Origin: Branchiostoma lanceolatum
Lineage: Eukaryota > Chordata > Leptocardii > Amphioxiformes > Branchiostomatidae
Assembly: GCF_035083965.1 (NCBI RefSeq)
Contig: NC_089739.1
Span: forward strand, 11,148,001 to 11,212,000
Reading direction: 5' to 3'
Length of the DNA stretch: 64,000 nucleotides
The notes under the pieces were generated by a model. That model saw only the letters and a list, made by a program, of their open reading frames with translations. It was not told the DNA's origin and made no database searches. Below, piece after piece: positions 29,501 to 34,767 of this stretch. A program made the position numbers and the translations under genes. Every line of letters begins with the position of its first letter. Positions within the stretch are counted from its first letter, which is position 1.

Positions 29501-30901
29501 TTATCATTACCGTGAAAAACCTATTGTGATTATTTATGATTCCTTCACACATCTGTTCTGTAAAAACTTGCCGCCACCGTAAAGTTTAAGTTCAGTGAAA
29601 ATGTTCGTTTTCCTTTAATACACCGTGAAATTTTGCTACCGTGAAGGTAAAGTGAATTACGGTAGCCTTCATGTACAAAGCCACATCCCAGAAAGCCAAG
29701 AAACAAGCGTGACCACACACGTTCGCTGTTCGCTGAAATTCAGTGAAAATGTCCGTTTTCCTTGCACCCTGAAATTTTGCTACCGTGAAGATAAAGTGAA
29801 TTACAGTAGCCTACATGTACAAAGCCACATCACAGAGGGCCAAGAAACAAGCGTGACCGCACACGTTCGCTTACCTACACAGGAGTTACCGCGTAACGGG
29901 TCGCGGAGTAAACCGTTCTTACACTGGCACCTAAACTCCACTAACGTGTCCTTCAGTTGAACTTTGCACTCCTGGTCCCATGGACAGGTGTCGCGAGGAT
30001 ATAACGAACATTTTGTATCCTCGTCTTCATCTTCTGATGGATTGTCCGAGATGGTAGCAAAACACAGGGTCATGTTATGTAGAGCGTTTCACTCATCTTT
30101 TTATGTTAATGAAGCAAACACTAATGTTGGCAGCCATGTAGGTGTCCCTATTTGAATTTCAATGCACGGATGGTAGTTGAAGTGAAACAGCAATTTTGTG
30201 CTTTGGGTCAATGTTGGTTTGATTATATATTGATGACATCCATGAAAACATCAATTTCCGTCCGTTTCGACAACAAAAAAGTCTTTCTTTTGCCATACTG
30301 TCACTCGTGAAAAGCAGCTGCTACAAAATGAGAATTGCAAAAATATACTTCGGAACACGGATACTAATGTCGTAAAATACCAAAGACTAGTCAAAGAAGA
30401 AGTTTTGAAAGGGCAAAAATGAACACATTTTTCAGTATACCATACTCTGTGTGTTTATTTTGTTCATCCTTCCTGACTACGTAGATATCATCATAATGAA
30501 GGCAGCTTTTCCTTTTTGCCAAACTTTTTTTTATTCTGCATACTCGTATCAGTATTTGGATGAGGATGTCATCCATATACATCAAGTCAACATGGCCTAT
30601 CAGCAATCTTTCAATTAAGTATTCTGTAGACATCTAACAAAGATTAGTTGAGAGGGTTAGAAGATCATTGAATGTCTGAAAATACTTATTACGATTCACT
30701 GAAATGCAAATAGGGACACCAGCATATGCATGGTGGCAGATACTGCGATGGTGTCATGTGAAAACACATTAAGTGCACACATTAGACAAACACAAAACAC
30801 AAACTTGGTTTTAAGAATGACATCCACTGTACAATAAAAAAAGTACATCTACATTGATTTTGTAATTATCTCCATAATCATAATACATTGTACATGTACG
30901 T

Positions 30902-30944
<43 letters not shown>

Positions 30945-33907
30945 CACACACATGTACAATGAAACACATATATTGTATTCATCATAGAGTATACATGCAT
31001 GTATACAGGCTGATGGTAGCATGCGCTTTTGGTTGACATGCATAACTTTATCAAAAATTCAGGTTAAAGTTGAATGCTTTAAATTTATGAAAATGCATGG
31101 AAAGCAGGCCATAGTCTATCAAAGTTAATTTGACGCCTTCCAAAATTTAGAATATGTATGAAATAATCATCATATATGAAATGATACAGTTTGAATGTAC
31201 ATGCAATGACCTTAGAATTAGAACATTACTGTAACAGAAATAATATCACAGTCATATGCATGACCATCACATGAGTATCACATGACCATCACATGACCAC
31301 CACATGATCATCACATGATCATCACATGACCATCACATGTCCCCAATATTAAACTTACCAGCAGCAGGTTCAGTCCTCTCCACAACCATCATGAACGAGT
31401 TCATGAACTTCTCCGAGTCGCGGTGTTCGGGTTTGCACGCCTCGTCACTCTTGCAGGCAATGGTGAAACACGTGGTCCCATACATCCACGCCACGTCGCA
31501 CTCGTCGACGTCGCAACACTTTTCCGAGCACTCCGCCAGGGACGACACGGTGCCTACGTTGTTGAATGTACCGGCGTCCACCCCTGCTGAGGGGGTAGAC
31601 TGGTCATATTCCATTCCTTCCCTACAGGTCGCTTCATGTGCTGCAAAAGCTGGAAAGAGAAAAAGAAAACGCTCAATTTGTTACATTCAATGTCTCTTCT
31701 AGAGGGCAGAGTTCTTTTTGAGTTATTGTCTTTGGAAATCTCAAACAAAATCAGCCCCTGCAATTCCAAAAAGGGGCCCAATCCTATATAGGCCGCTTAC
31801 TGTGTTCCAACTTCCAAGAGCTATCTTAACCACTCGAAAATCATGACCAATTGTAGCATGTTCAGAACATGAGAAATCAAAACTGGAAGTTCTGCTGCAG
31901 TACTGTTGAAAGCCACTATCGAACTTGGCCTTTGAGTTATGTTGTCCAGAAACACAAGCAAAAATGGAGACACACACAAAAAAATTGGTAGTAAGTCGTA
32001 ATGGCAAAAGTATGCATTTTAGCTAAAGCAATTCTTTTCAAATTTCACATGACTGTACTACAGTAATATTTGTAACAGCAGCTAGTATACAGTAACAGTT
32101 TACAGTGTAAATCATTGTTGCGGCGATTTATCCTTAGCTGTGATTTTCGTAATGGCCTCTCACAATGAACGCATCACACTATGAAAATGTTCCCACGAAG
32201 TTAAAGCAACTCACTGTGACAGAATTGACCTTTTGCTCTTCTGCTATTATCCGTTAGCTGCCCTGAAGCTAAAGTTGATTTATTCTTGCCCTCTGTACCC
32301 TTAATACTATTCTTCAAGGCCTTTTACTCTTACAAAATGGGAGTCAGCAAAGTTATCTAGGTTACAGGCCCTCAGGGAACAATTATATTCATTCAAACTC
32401 AAAGATATTAGACTGAGCTTATTTTTCTTGCATGAGTAACTTTAAAATGTACATTTTTTTGTACCATTTGTAAGATTTAGTCAGAATTTTTGTTTGTTTG
32501 AAACATGTAGTCGTCACAAGATTTTTAGACTATCTTATATACTATTAGTCATAAGAGAGTCCATGTTTGCAAGAAACCAATCCCCTTCCAAAGTGACAGG
32601 GTAGATTTTCAGGTCAAATGTGCTGGCGATTTTGAGATTTAGTAATCTTCTAGCGATCAAGAAAAGCTTGTTGACTCGCAGTAGGGGTTTTAACAAAATA
32701 GACAAACTTTGCCAGCTGTTACTACTTATGTATGACCTTATGATACAATACGTTTATTAGTTTATATGTTGTCTTTATATGTTCTAAGACCTTGTGTACA
32801 TGTGTTAACCTTTAACATACTGAAGTAGACGTTTGGCACCCAATTTCTCACTGTACAGAGTTAGGCAGCAAGGAGAAAATTAAACAAAGCTAACATCATT
32901 TTTAACATTGAAGTTCTTTGCAACCAAAGTCATATTGAAGTGTAACAGTTGCTAAGGTGGCATGTTGACAATGACGTTGACATTTAATGAGCACATATAA
33001 TAAAGGGCGATAACGGTAATAAACACTGCAGAGTAACAAAGGAAATACGTCTCTGTGCTTTGTGGATTTCATCGTTGCTAAGTCCTAATTATTGTGAAGA
33101 GCAAAGTACAATTGTATGTCATACTGGTCCGGCAAAATTCACAAGGCCAAGTTTTTAGACTCAAACTTAAAAAAAGGTTTGGCAATGGAAATCAAACTGA
33201 TGTAGTGTCAACTCTTATAATTCTATAACTATAAGACTATATACATGTACGCCACATTTCCCAAAAAATTGAACTTGAATTTAAAGGGATCTAGTGCTAC
33301 ATCTGATTCAGTAATCCCTGAGGTCTGCACACTTCAGATATCCAGGTGTTCAAGACATTCTTGGGAACGCCTCAATAACACCTTTTTTTTAAATATGGTG
33401 ACCGGTGCAATGGCCTATAGTACATGTAGGTAGAGTGTTCGCTTTGCACATGGTAGGTCGCGTGTTATCCCCAGCCGAGTCAAACTTAAAGACTTTATAA
33501 ATGGTGCATACTGCTTTCTCTGCTTAGCACTCAGTATATGAGAAAGAGTATGGTAGTAGTTAAACACACACGTCACTACCAGTGGACTAACCCCCTGCTG
33601 TAGTGGTTGCACAAAGTTGTGTGGCCCAAGGGCTATTAAAACGGAGAGCTGTTGCGGAGGGACTTTGACTTAATTAACTAACTCCAAGTCTAAGGGTATC
33701 TGATGGAAATATGAGAGTTGATGTTACATGTACAGTTCCAAATATATACAGTAAAAGATGTAATAAATGCCTCCGCCCCTGAGTGGTCGCCAAAAAGAAA
33801 AGTAACTTACCTTTTGGAGCCAGAAGACAAGACAGTGTCAGGAGTAGAATTCCAAGATGATGCTTCCTTCGTAAGATTGTACACCGGTCACAGCCGCCAC
33901 TATCCAT
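2448..33907 (-). CDS. KIAA0319L: KIAA0319-like (dyslexia-associated / AAVR family) membrane protein, complete spliced gene
   Basis: Type I membrane glycoprotein of the KIAA0319/KIAA0319L family. In vertebrates these proteins act at the surface and in Golgi-endosome traffic; KIAA0319L is also the receptor used by adeno-associated virus, and KIAA0319 is linked to dyslexia and neuronal migration. Exons were joined by hand: 33907-33811, 31649-31359, 30033-29875, 28109-27817, 27277-27157, 22604-22506, 18414-18317, 17179-16999, 16469-16337, 14937-14823, 14108-14004, 13529-13406, 12948-12816, 12140-11992, 10178-10027, 9512-9374, 8412-8342, 7811-7720, 6987-6848, 6272-6150, 4768-4678, 3795-3704, 2590-2448. 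Every junction has GT..AG and keeps frame. The total is 3141 nt, 1046 residues. Domain order: signal peptide (~1-32), MANSC (~40-125), EGF-like (~135-180), Ser/Thr/Pro-rich linker (~183-320), five PKD domains (~322-796), SEA-like conserved segment (~797-897), six-cysteine module (~898-938), transmembrane (~942-966), tail with YTLL sorting-type motif. Further start-side exons are non-coding. Orthology to KIAA0319L rather than KIAA0319 rests on length and tail. Confidence 0.93.
3150..3200 (-). CDS. Possible optional in-frame tail exon of KIAA0319L-like gene
   Basis: A minus-strand GCGTAG acceptor before 3200 is followed by two donors: ACAG|GTGAGA (exon end 3165, 36 nt) and ACAG|GTAAGG (exon end 3150, 51 nt). 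Both lengths are multiples of three and both are open in the phase needed between the exon ending at 3704 and the last exon. They would insert 12 or 17 residues. No vertebrate counterpart is recognised, so it is a candidate only. Confidence 0.4.
3704..3795 (-). CDS. KIAA0319L: KIAA0319L-like exon: juxtamembrane tail
   Basis: The acceptor TTGCAG lies before 3795 and the donor is AGAG|GTGAGT. It encodes a basic stop-transfer stretch (RRRFRRSKRHR) followed by YTLLDEIDD. YTLL fits the YxxPhi endocytic signal and aligns with YKIL in vertebrate KIAA0319L. Confidence 0.92.
4678..4768 (-). CDS. KIAA0319L: KIAA0319L-like exon: transmembrane segment
   Basis: The acceptor ATACAG lies before 4768 and the donor is GGAA|GTGAGT. 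The translation begins DWSILYVIVIAFGIVVG and continues hydrophobic for about 25 residues. This corresponds closely to the family membrane span, which likewise follows a CxWS motif. Confidence 0.93.
5080..5450. repeat. ~150-bp tandem repeat, about 2.4 copies
   Basis: The motif carrying 'caatctgtacacaaatgtg', 'gttttgaacataccatcc' and 'ggtcacttgttcataa' occurs at about 5150-5299 and again at 5300-5450, with a decayed partial copy at 5080-5149. Minus-strand open frames here only reflect the repeat. Confidence 0.75.
5799..5925 (-). mobile_element. tRNA-derived SINE copy (family A)
   Basis: Read on the minus strand it has an A-box-like TAGTCCAGTGGTTAGC and a decayed B-box-like GTTTGATCCCGG, as in tRNA-headed SINEs. 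It shares sequence with copies at 6029-6119 and 44596-44722, so it is dispersed and is not a functional tRNA gene. Confidence 0.65.
5926..5992 (-). pseudogene. Duplicated 3' end of the six-cysteine exon
   Basis: About 65 bp nearly identical to 6117-6184, which spans the last ~35 nt of the six-cysteine exon, its donor and the first intron bases. The copy keeps a usable-looking donor (GTAGGT) but has no acceptor of its own. It arose with the adjacent SINE as one ~190-bp tandem duplication. Confidence 0.65.
6029..6119 (-). mobile_element. tRNA-derived SINE copy (family A)
   Basis: The minus strand carries GTAGTCCAGTGGTTAGCG and a perfect B-box, GGTTCGATCCCGG. It ends ~30 bp downstream of the six-cysteine exon donor, and the same arrangement is repeated at 5799-5992. 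Confidence 0.65.
6150..6272 (-). CDS. KIAA0319L: KIAA0319L-like exon: six-cysteine (EGF-like) membrane-proximal module
   Basis: The acceptor TGCTCAG lies before 6272 and the donor is TGTG|GTAAGT. The frame gives CQNNCSGHGVCNSF, then TCQCDSFW, then SNC: six cysteines in the spacing of the conserved membrane-proximal C6 module of KIAA0319 proteins. Confidence 0.93.
6273..6847 (-). other. Intron, AT-rich, nothing recognised
   Basis: Only short imperfect repeats of 'gatatacc..gttagtgaaa' (about 6547 and 6621) are visible. Confidence 0.6.
6848..6987 (-). CDS. KIAA0319L: KIAA0319L-like exon: SEA-like conserved segment, C-terminal part
   Basis: The acceptor CCCCAG lies before 6987 and the donor is GTCG|GTATGT. 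The translation includes MIVVFVVVNTQTG, LAKLRRKLKAG and FKVVQVDTV. It matches the vertebrate segment between the last PKD domain and the six-cysteine module, up to the VNTVxC boundary. Confidence 0.92.
6988..7719 (-). other. Intron, nothing recognised
   Basis: Unique-looking AT-rich sequence; no exon, repeat or RNA gene recognised. Confidence 0.5.
7720..7811 (-). CDS. KIAA0319L: KIAA0319L-like exon: SEA-like segment, middle part
   Basis: The acceptor TTCCAG lies before 7811 and the donor is GCAA|GTAAGT. It encodes MLVRQLAVLIDVMDTDIRV, aligning with the vertebrate stretch that starts MFIRQIGVLLGVLDSDI. Confidence 0.92.
8342..8412 (-). CDS. KIAA0319L: KIAA0319L-like exon: linker after PKD5
   Basis: The acceptor ACGCAG lies before 8412 and the donor is AAG|GTACAA. 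It encodes DVHMDDLVELALAADI. Its phase (two bases completing a codon) fits every one of the 20 repeated donors upstream, because these are spaced by multiples of three. Confidence 0.88.
8797..9390 (-). repeat. 30-bp minisatellite in coding exon end, 20 copies of the 5' splice site
   Basis: The 30-bp unit (plus strand: gactcacctttcttaacaat plus gacagtagca) is repeated without visible variation except in the outermost 5' copy (9361-9400 differs at a few bases) and the truncated 3' copy. On the minus strand each unit reads ..GTTAAGAAAG|GTGAGTC.., a consensus donor preceded by coding sequence for SATVIVKK. The frame stays open through the whole array, adding ESATVIVKKG per unit, then stops at TAA soon after the last copy. 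Both other readings are also open because the unit contains no stops. Confidence 0.95.
8804..9512 (-). CDS. KIAA0319L: KIAA0319L-like exon: end of PKD5, with 20 alternative tandem donors
   Basis: The acceptor CGCCAG lies before 9512. The translation runs IVLNGSDHKAVLQL, then NLVEGRYVFHLKVTDAKG, then DTDSATVIVKK, the last strand of PKD5. With the first donor the exon is 9512-9374 (139 nt) and the whole protein is 1046 residues, matching the family. Donors then recur every 30 bp at exon ends 9344, 9314 and so on to 8804. All keep phase, so 0 to 19 extra decapeptides are possible. I take 9374 as ancestral because it is next to unique sequence and gives the family length. Which donor is used cannot be told from sequence. 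Confidence 0.9.
9513..10026 (-). other. Intron within PKD5, nothing recognised
   Basis: Contains several TACATGTA-type palindromes (for example at 9539-9555). No other structure recognised. Confidence 0.5.
10027..10178 (-). CDS. KIAA0319L: KIAA0319L-like exon: start of PKD5
   Basis: The acceptor ACCGCAG lies before 10178 and the donor is AGGG|GTAGGT. It encodes HKPRADAGGDVVYQLPQT, then DGSKSSDDHGIVDFLWTRD. The D-G-S-x-S-x-D-D-x-G-I-x-x-(F/Y)-x-W pattern is the PKD signature of this family. Confidence 0.92.
10230..10511. mobile_element. TTAA-flanked foldback element
   Basis: The element begins at TTAA (10230) and ends at TTAA (10508-10511). Long inverted arms pair AAAGTAGTGGGTAACCTCAA (left) with the complementary stretch at ~10475-10500, and the ATCTTCAGAAA region with TTTCTGAAGAT. 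No coding capacity. Confidence 0.6.
10570..10722. repeat. Foldback sequence (inverted repeat)
   Basis: AGTAGGGCTTTTCAATCTGGCTTTCCTGAGGA-type sequence at 10570-10602 is the near complement of 10692-10722, with ~90 bp between. It is probably another small foldback element; ends and target duplication are not clear. Confidence 0.5.
10876..11971. repeat. 120-bp tandem satellite array, about nine copies
   Basis: The unit, marked by 'caatttcaagtt', 'gcctccctataacaaaag' and 'ttgacaaagtgccaacttg', recurs at about 10920, 11040, 11160, 11280, 11401, 11522, 11642, 11769 and 11891. Inner copies are nearly identical and outer ones more diverged, as expected from unequal exchange. The array ends ~20 bp from the donor of the neighbouring PKD4 exon (11992) and lies wholly in the intron. 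Confidence 0.92.
11992..12140 (-). CDS. KIAA0319L: KIAA0319L-like exon: end of PKD4
   Basis: The acceptor TTACAG lies before 12140 and the donor is GAAG|GTAAGA. It encodes GPSSVDLQNTDQAVA, then GLVTGTYEFTLKVCDEKNL, then TVTVQVKE, closely following vertebrate PKD4. Confidence 0.93.
12141..12815 (-). other. Intron within PKD4, nothing recognised
   Basis: No repeat, exon or RNA gene recognised in this ~675-bp intron. Confidence 0.5.
12816..12948 (-). CDS. KIAA0319L: KIAA0319L-like exon: start of PKD4
   Basis: The acceptor TCCACAG lies before 12948 and the donor is CCAG|GTATTA. It encodes ENNQPPVADAGPDKELT, then TLDGGDSTDDQGVVSYEWTK. Nearly the same words occur in the vertebrate protein. Confidence 0.93.
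12949..13405 (-). other. Intron with two dispersed repeat fragments
   Basis: At 13263-13310 a fragment with 'cagttgaacc..cataaggaccacctggcc' matches a fragment at 21135-21180. At 13314-13360 'gggctcgaaatactgggtgca' begins a GTGCAC-rich repeat also seen at 16593, 13608 and 46230-46560. Confidence 0.5.
13406..13529 (-). CDS. KIAA0319L: KIAA0319L-like exon: end of PKD3
   Basis: The acceptor CATCAG lies before 13529 and the donor is CCTG|GTAAGT. It encodes GTRTSILHVSNMEVGDYTF, then TVTDSAEQEDDASVTVIVQP, aligning with vertebrate PKD3. Confidence 0.93.
13608..13995. mobile_element. GTGCAC-rich dispersed element
   Basis: Begins 'cagggcttgaaat' and ends 'gtgcacatgcaacacttg', with repeated 'ggtgcac' blocks in both orientations. 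Related copies lie at 16593-16850 and 46195-46560. No coding potential. Probably a non-autonomous element with inverted ends; the superfamily is unknown. Confidence 0.5.
14004..14108 (-). CDS. KIAA0319L: KIAA0319L-like exon: PKD3 middle
   Basis: The acceptor CTGTAG lies before 14108 and the donor is GCAG|GTAAAC. It encodes MPQNSVVLNGSKSTDDKG, then IVSYEWVKEGDNVADMQ. The length (35 codons) is exact. Confidence 0.93.
14109..14822 (-). other. Intron within PKD3, nothing recognised
   Basis: No exon or RNA gene recognised. There is a short imperfect inverted repeat around 'catgcatggtaaca..tgttaccatgc' at 14537-14578. Confidence 0.5.
14823..14937 (-). CDS. KIAA0319L: KIAA0319L-like exon: end of PKD2, start of PKD3
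   Basis: The acceptor CACCAG lies before 14937 and the donor is TCAG|GTCAGT. It encodes LTVTDSDGETDSTTANVTV, then DYPPVANAGPNLVIQ, almost word for word the vertebrate PKD2/3 junction. Confidence 0.94.
14938..16336 (-). other. Intron with a TTAA-flanked element
   Basis: The intron contains the foldback element at 15427-15936 and no recognised exon. The 3' half of that element has a related copy at 26400-26660. Confidence 0.6.
15427..15936. mobile_element. TTAA-flanked element with ~33-bp inverted ends
   Basis: Starts TTAA-AGGCATCCAGACTGAG and ends with the near complement (GCTCTGGGTGTCT-TTAA); the inner arms GCATTTTATGAGGC/GCCTCATAAAATGC are exact. The interior includes 'gtgggcggggctatgg' and 'gcacgcaaatgtggtaaaca', shared with 26400-26660. 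No open frame of note. Confidence 0.65.
16337..16469 (-). CDS. KIAA0319L: KIAA0319L-like exon: PKD2 middle
   Basis: The acceptor TTCCCAG lies before 16469 and the donor is TCAG|GTAAGT. It encodes STDDDGIVDYHWEEVKG, PLREEK and LRLNNLIPGSYVF, closely matching vertebrate PKD2. Confidence 0.94.
16593..16850. mobile_element. GTGCAC-rich dispersed element
   Basis: Related to 13608-13995 and 46195-46560: 'ctcgaaatactgggtgca', 'aaaattggagctgtgcaccc' and 'tgcacctaaattt' blocks recur in the same or opposite orientation. Confidence 0.5.
16999..17179 (-). CDS. KIAA0319L: KIAA0319L-like exon: end of PKD1, start of PKD2
   Basis: The acceptor CCATAG lies before 17179 and the donor is TCTC|GTAAGA. It encodes LTSGHYMFMVTVVGDDKYG, then EGFVNVTVEPPTR, PPVAIVQPKQQEVSLPNSA and ILDGS. 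Confidence 0.94.
17365..17690. repeat. ~162-bp tandem duplication in intron
   Basis: Two adjacent copies (about 17365-17527 and 17528-17690) share 'acatcagaatca.tagctcc', 'cccctagcag.attgggt.g' and 'gagattatcatggctttctt'. Confidence 0.8.
18317..18414 (-). CDS. KIAA0319L: KIAA0319L-like exon: PKD1 middle
   Basis: The acceptor GTACAG lies before 18414 and the donor is ACAG|GTAAGA. It encodes VQYVYEWSLLSGPEEYQG, then EMEGRHTQSVHLSQ, aligning with vertebrate PKD1. Confidence 0.94.
18421..18443. repeat. (AAC)n microsatellite just upstream of exon acceptor
   Basis: Short AAC run interrupted once, directly upstream (transcript sense) of the PKD1 exon acceptor and between the exon and its partial duplicate. 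Confidence 0.8.
18457..18496 (-). pseudogene. Partial duplicate of PKD1 exon with acceptor
   Basis: About 40 bp nearly identical to 18385-18417: the first ~30 nt of the PKD1 exon with its CAG acceptor. It lies upstream in transcript sense, separated by the AAC run. It has an acceptor but no donor of its own. Confidence 0.75.
18497..22505 (-). other. 4-kb intron, AT-rich, mostly unrecognised
   Basis: A dispersed repeat fragment with 'cagtcaaacctgtaaccacc' and 'cataaggaccacctggcc' lies at about 21131-21300. Otherwise no repeat, exon or RNA gene recognised. Confidence 0.5.
22506..22604 (-). CDS. KIAA0319L: KIAA0319L-like exon: start of PKD1
   Basis: The acceptor TTCGCAG lies before 22604 and the donor is GAAG|GTTGGT. 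It encodes SQLVVSAGENKVIRLPQNSV, then TLHGFTVPEPPEG, corresponding to the conserved start of PKD1 in the family. Confidence 0.93.
23345..23565. mobile_element. TACTGTAA-type foldback element, diverged copy
   Basis: Shares 'gggatttaattccgtggtaggga', 'ggagtgttcacggtggttttta' and a terminal 'ctacagta' with the better copies at 25547-25760 and 34768-34985. No coding capacity. Confidence 0.5.
23750..24295. mobile_element. TTAA-flanked element with AGGGGCATATTGT ends
   Basis: TTAA (23750-23753) is followed by AGGGGCATATTGT, and the complement CACAATATGCCCCT precedes TTAA at 24292-24295. It is 546 bp, non-coding, with an imperfect inner palindrome 'taacttgcg..cgcaagtta' at 23930-23953. Confidence 0.7.
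24655..24900. mobile_element. TACTGTAA-type foldback element
   Basis: Begins 'tactgtaaatgtagaaat' and ends 'gcattttacagta'. The core reads 'ccgtggttttatgttcagg' forward and the complementary 'aaaaccatgaa' near the end, with the 'gactgtagcgctac' block shared with 25550 and 34770. Confidence 0.6.
25547..25760. mobile_element. TACTGTAA-type foldback element
   Basis: 'aaatgcagaaatgttcac' at the start pairs with 'cggtcatttctgcatttaca' at the end. The core includes 'gtagcgctacagtc' and 'ggagtgttcgc', shared with the copies at 24655 and 34768. Confidence 0.65.
26163..26362. mobile_element. TACTGTAA-type foldback element, diverged
   Basis: Starts 'ttactgtaaattcactta' and ends 'ataaaaccacagctaatatttcaagatttaccgtaa' in shortened form; the middle 'gagacttaatcttctggtaggg' resembles the other copies. 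Non-coding. Confidence 0.5.
26400..26660. mobile_element. Second copy of the 15.7-kb dispersed sequence
   Basis: About 260 bp matching 15690-15945 ('gacggacgtgggcggggcta', 'tctatttacactaggcacgtg', 'gcacgcaaatgtggtaaaca'). Its left inverted end was not found, so this copy seems truncated. Confidence 0.65.
27157..27277 (-). CDS. KIAA0319L: KIAA0319L-like exon: Thr/Pro-rich linker
   Basis: The acceptor TTACAG lies before 27277 and the donor is ACAG|GTAGGG. The frame (LTSLDWTAPLMSQGG, then STTPLVPLPRTPKR) is set by the phases of both neighbours. Low-complexity Ser/Thr/Pro, probably O-glycosylated, before PKD1, as in vertebrates. Confidence 0.85.
27327..27530. mobile_element. TACTGTAA-type foldback element, diverged
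   Basis: 'tctacagtaattatgtaaat' at the left and 'caagattttactgtttta' at the right frame 'ggggacttaattttacagg' and 'ataaaaccaccgcaagtatt'. Confidence 0.5.
27817..28109 (-). CDS. KIAA0319L: KIAA0319L-like exon: Ser/Thr-rich acidic linker
   Basis: The acceptor TTACAG lies before 28109 and the donor is ACAG|GTAAAA. It encodes 97 residues including TTTSHEHIPSRVTPANMG and PDLEGRTEGREGEEEG; hydrophilic, no cysteines, the variable linker between the EGF-like module and PKD1. Sequence conservation is low, but both phases fit. Confidence 0.85.
28139..28213 (+). mobile_element. 3' fragment of SINE family B
   Basis: Matches the 3' ends of the longer copies at 33395-33655 and 54520-54815 ('tgtggcccaagggcta', 'gatgggcaccgccc'). 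Confidence 0.55.
29428..29660. mobile_element. TACTGTAA-type element, second subfamily
   Basis: Starts 'tactgtaattctggggtttt' and ends 'aagtgaattacggta'. It contains 'cttgccgccaccgta' and 'ttcagtgaaaatg'. A copy in the opposite orientation lies at 47615-47850. Confidence 0.6.
29585..29874. repeat. ~145-bp tandem duplication abutting the EGF-like exon donor
   Basis: 29585-29730 and 29740-29872 share 'ttcagtgaaaatgt.cgtttt', 'gaaattttgctaccgtgaag' and 'caagaaacaagcgtgacc'. The right copy ends exactly at the donor of the EGF-like exon; the left copy diverges at that point. Confidence 0.8.
29875..30033 (-). CDS. KIAA0319L: KIAA0319L-like exon: EGF-like module
   Basis: The acceptor CATCAG lies before 30033 and the donor is TGTAG|GTAAGC. 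After an acidic start (EDEDEDT) it encodes a six-cysteine module: KCSLYPRDTCPWDQEC, then FRCQCKNG, then SCV. The cysteine spacing is EGF-like. The acceptor was chosen because it matches the phase of the MANSC exon. Confidence 0.87.
30901..30955. repeat. (CA)n microsatellite
   Basis: About 55 bp of CA repeats with one interruption, flanked by 'acatgtac' palindromes. The minus-strand frame rich in V/C is an artefact. Confidence 0.95.
31254..31340. repeat. 10-bp ATCACATGAC repeat next to exon donor
   Basis: Eight to nine imperfect copies of a 10-bp unit (ATCACATGAC/ATCACATGAT), ending ~17 bp from the MANSC exon donor at 31359, in the intron. Confidence 0.85.
31359..31649 (-). CDS. KIAA0319L: KIAA0319L-like exon: MANSC domain
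   Basis: The acceptor TTTCCAG lies before 31649 and the donor is GCTG|GTAAGT. It encodes a domain of about 90 residues with eight cysteines, including SLAECSEKCCDVDECDVAWM and CFTIACKSDEAC, a MANSC (MANEC) signature. This domain opens the ectodomain in KIAA0319 proteins. Confidence 0.93.
31650..33810 (-). other. First coding intron
   Basis: Contains a SINE copy at 33395-33655; the rest is unrecognised AT-rich sequence with no supported exon. Confidence 0.6.
33395..33655 (+). mobile_element. tRNA-derived SINE copy (family B)
   Basis: The tRNA-like head ('gtaggtagagtgttcgc' with 'ggtcgcgtgttatccc') is followed by a tail with 'ccagtggactaaccccctgc' and 'tgtggcccaagggctat'. The tail matches 54520-54815 although the heads differ. 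Confidence 0.6.
33811..33907 (-). CDS. KIAA0319L: KIAA0319L-like first coding exon: signal peptide
   Basis: ATG at 33907; donor AAAG|GTAAGT at 33811. The N-terminus is MDSGGCDRCTILRRKHH followed by LGILLLTLSCLLA, i.e. a short basic region then a hydrophobic core, typical of a signal peptide. It joins in phase to the MANSC exon. The same exon continues upstream as 5' UTR to a strong acceptor (TTTTACATTCCAG) before 34060. Confidence 0.9.
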
Positions 33908-34060
33908 ACTTGCAGTTCAACGGTGCACTGATATTTTTAAATCAAATTTGTGTTTCAAATTTATTATAATTTCAATCACCAAAAGTCAGTGTATGATTGT
34001 TGGAAGTCATTAATAAAGGAATTGGTTGATTCTCATCTTGTTGAAAGTGCCATGTCCAAC
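33908..34060 (-). other. 5' UTR part of the signal-peptide exon
   Basis: A pyrimidine-rich tract and CCAG lie before 34060, so the 5' UTR appears to be spliced. Two upstream ATGs open very short frames that end before 33907, which could lower translation. Confidence 0.6.
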
Positions 34061-34767
34061 CTGGAATGTAAAAGAAAAACAGTGTCACTAATACACACTA
34101 CAATGTACTAATTAGCTACAAGTTTGATTATGAGCCCCCTAGCAGCTTTCTATATGGAACTGCAGCAGAACATTTGAAACATGGTTTTGGTATCTCATGA
34201 TAAAATTGATCATGATTTGGACATGCTACATGTTCATGATTTTTGGGAGGCAGATAGCGTTTTGTCTTTTAATAGGAAGAAGTGGTGCAGGTTTGGGGCC
34301 CCTAGCAGCTGTCTTGGAACTGCAGGGGCCTGTTTTGTTACAGAATTTGGTACAGACTATTATTAAACAAGTGATGCACATGTATCTTCTCAATCATGAT
34401 TTTTGGGCTCTCGGGCAGCATACAGGTGAACATTGAAACATCAAAATTTGATTGATTATGCAATTGGTAATTATGCATAACCTGTAGGTTATGATTCTGT
34501 TATATCCATTAAGTAAGATATAATTTCATTTGCAATACTTGGCAATTTCTGTGGGAAAGTCCAGCCCCAACGTTAACATGAATACAGTTACCACATGTAG
34601 ACCACACATAAATGTGTATACTACAGTGAGTCAGACACCAATGTCAACAATGCTGACACGTATTCCCTGAGCTTGCTTCCACTTCCCAGAACACAGGAAA
34701 TGTACGGACAAGTGTTTCTGGCCAGATAGTGGGCAATCCACCGGACTGTTGAAAGATGCGGAAAGAC

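Larger units (their letters stand above)
28110..29874 (-). other. Intron with SINE fragment and duplicated foldback sequence
   Basis: A SINE 3' fragment lies at 28139-28213 ('gtgtggcccaagggct' and 'gatgggcaccgccc'). A foldback-type element occupies 29428-29660, and a ~145-bp tandem duplication runs to the splice donor. TACATGTA palindromes are frequent at 28850-29020. Confidence 0.6.
30034..31358 (-). other. Intron with two simple repeats
   Basis: Contains a (CA)n run at about 30901-30955 and the 10-bp repeat next to the MANSC exon donor. Nothing else recognised. Confidence 0.6.

Noticed and set aside
30849..31043. Cysteine/valine-rich minus frame
   Set aside because: Translation of the (CA)n microsatellite.
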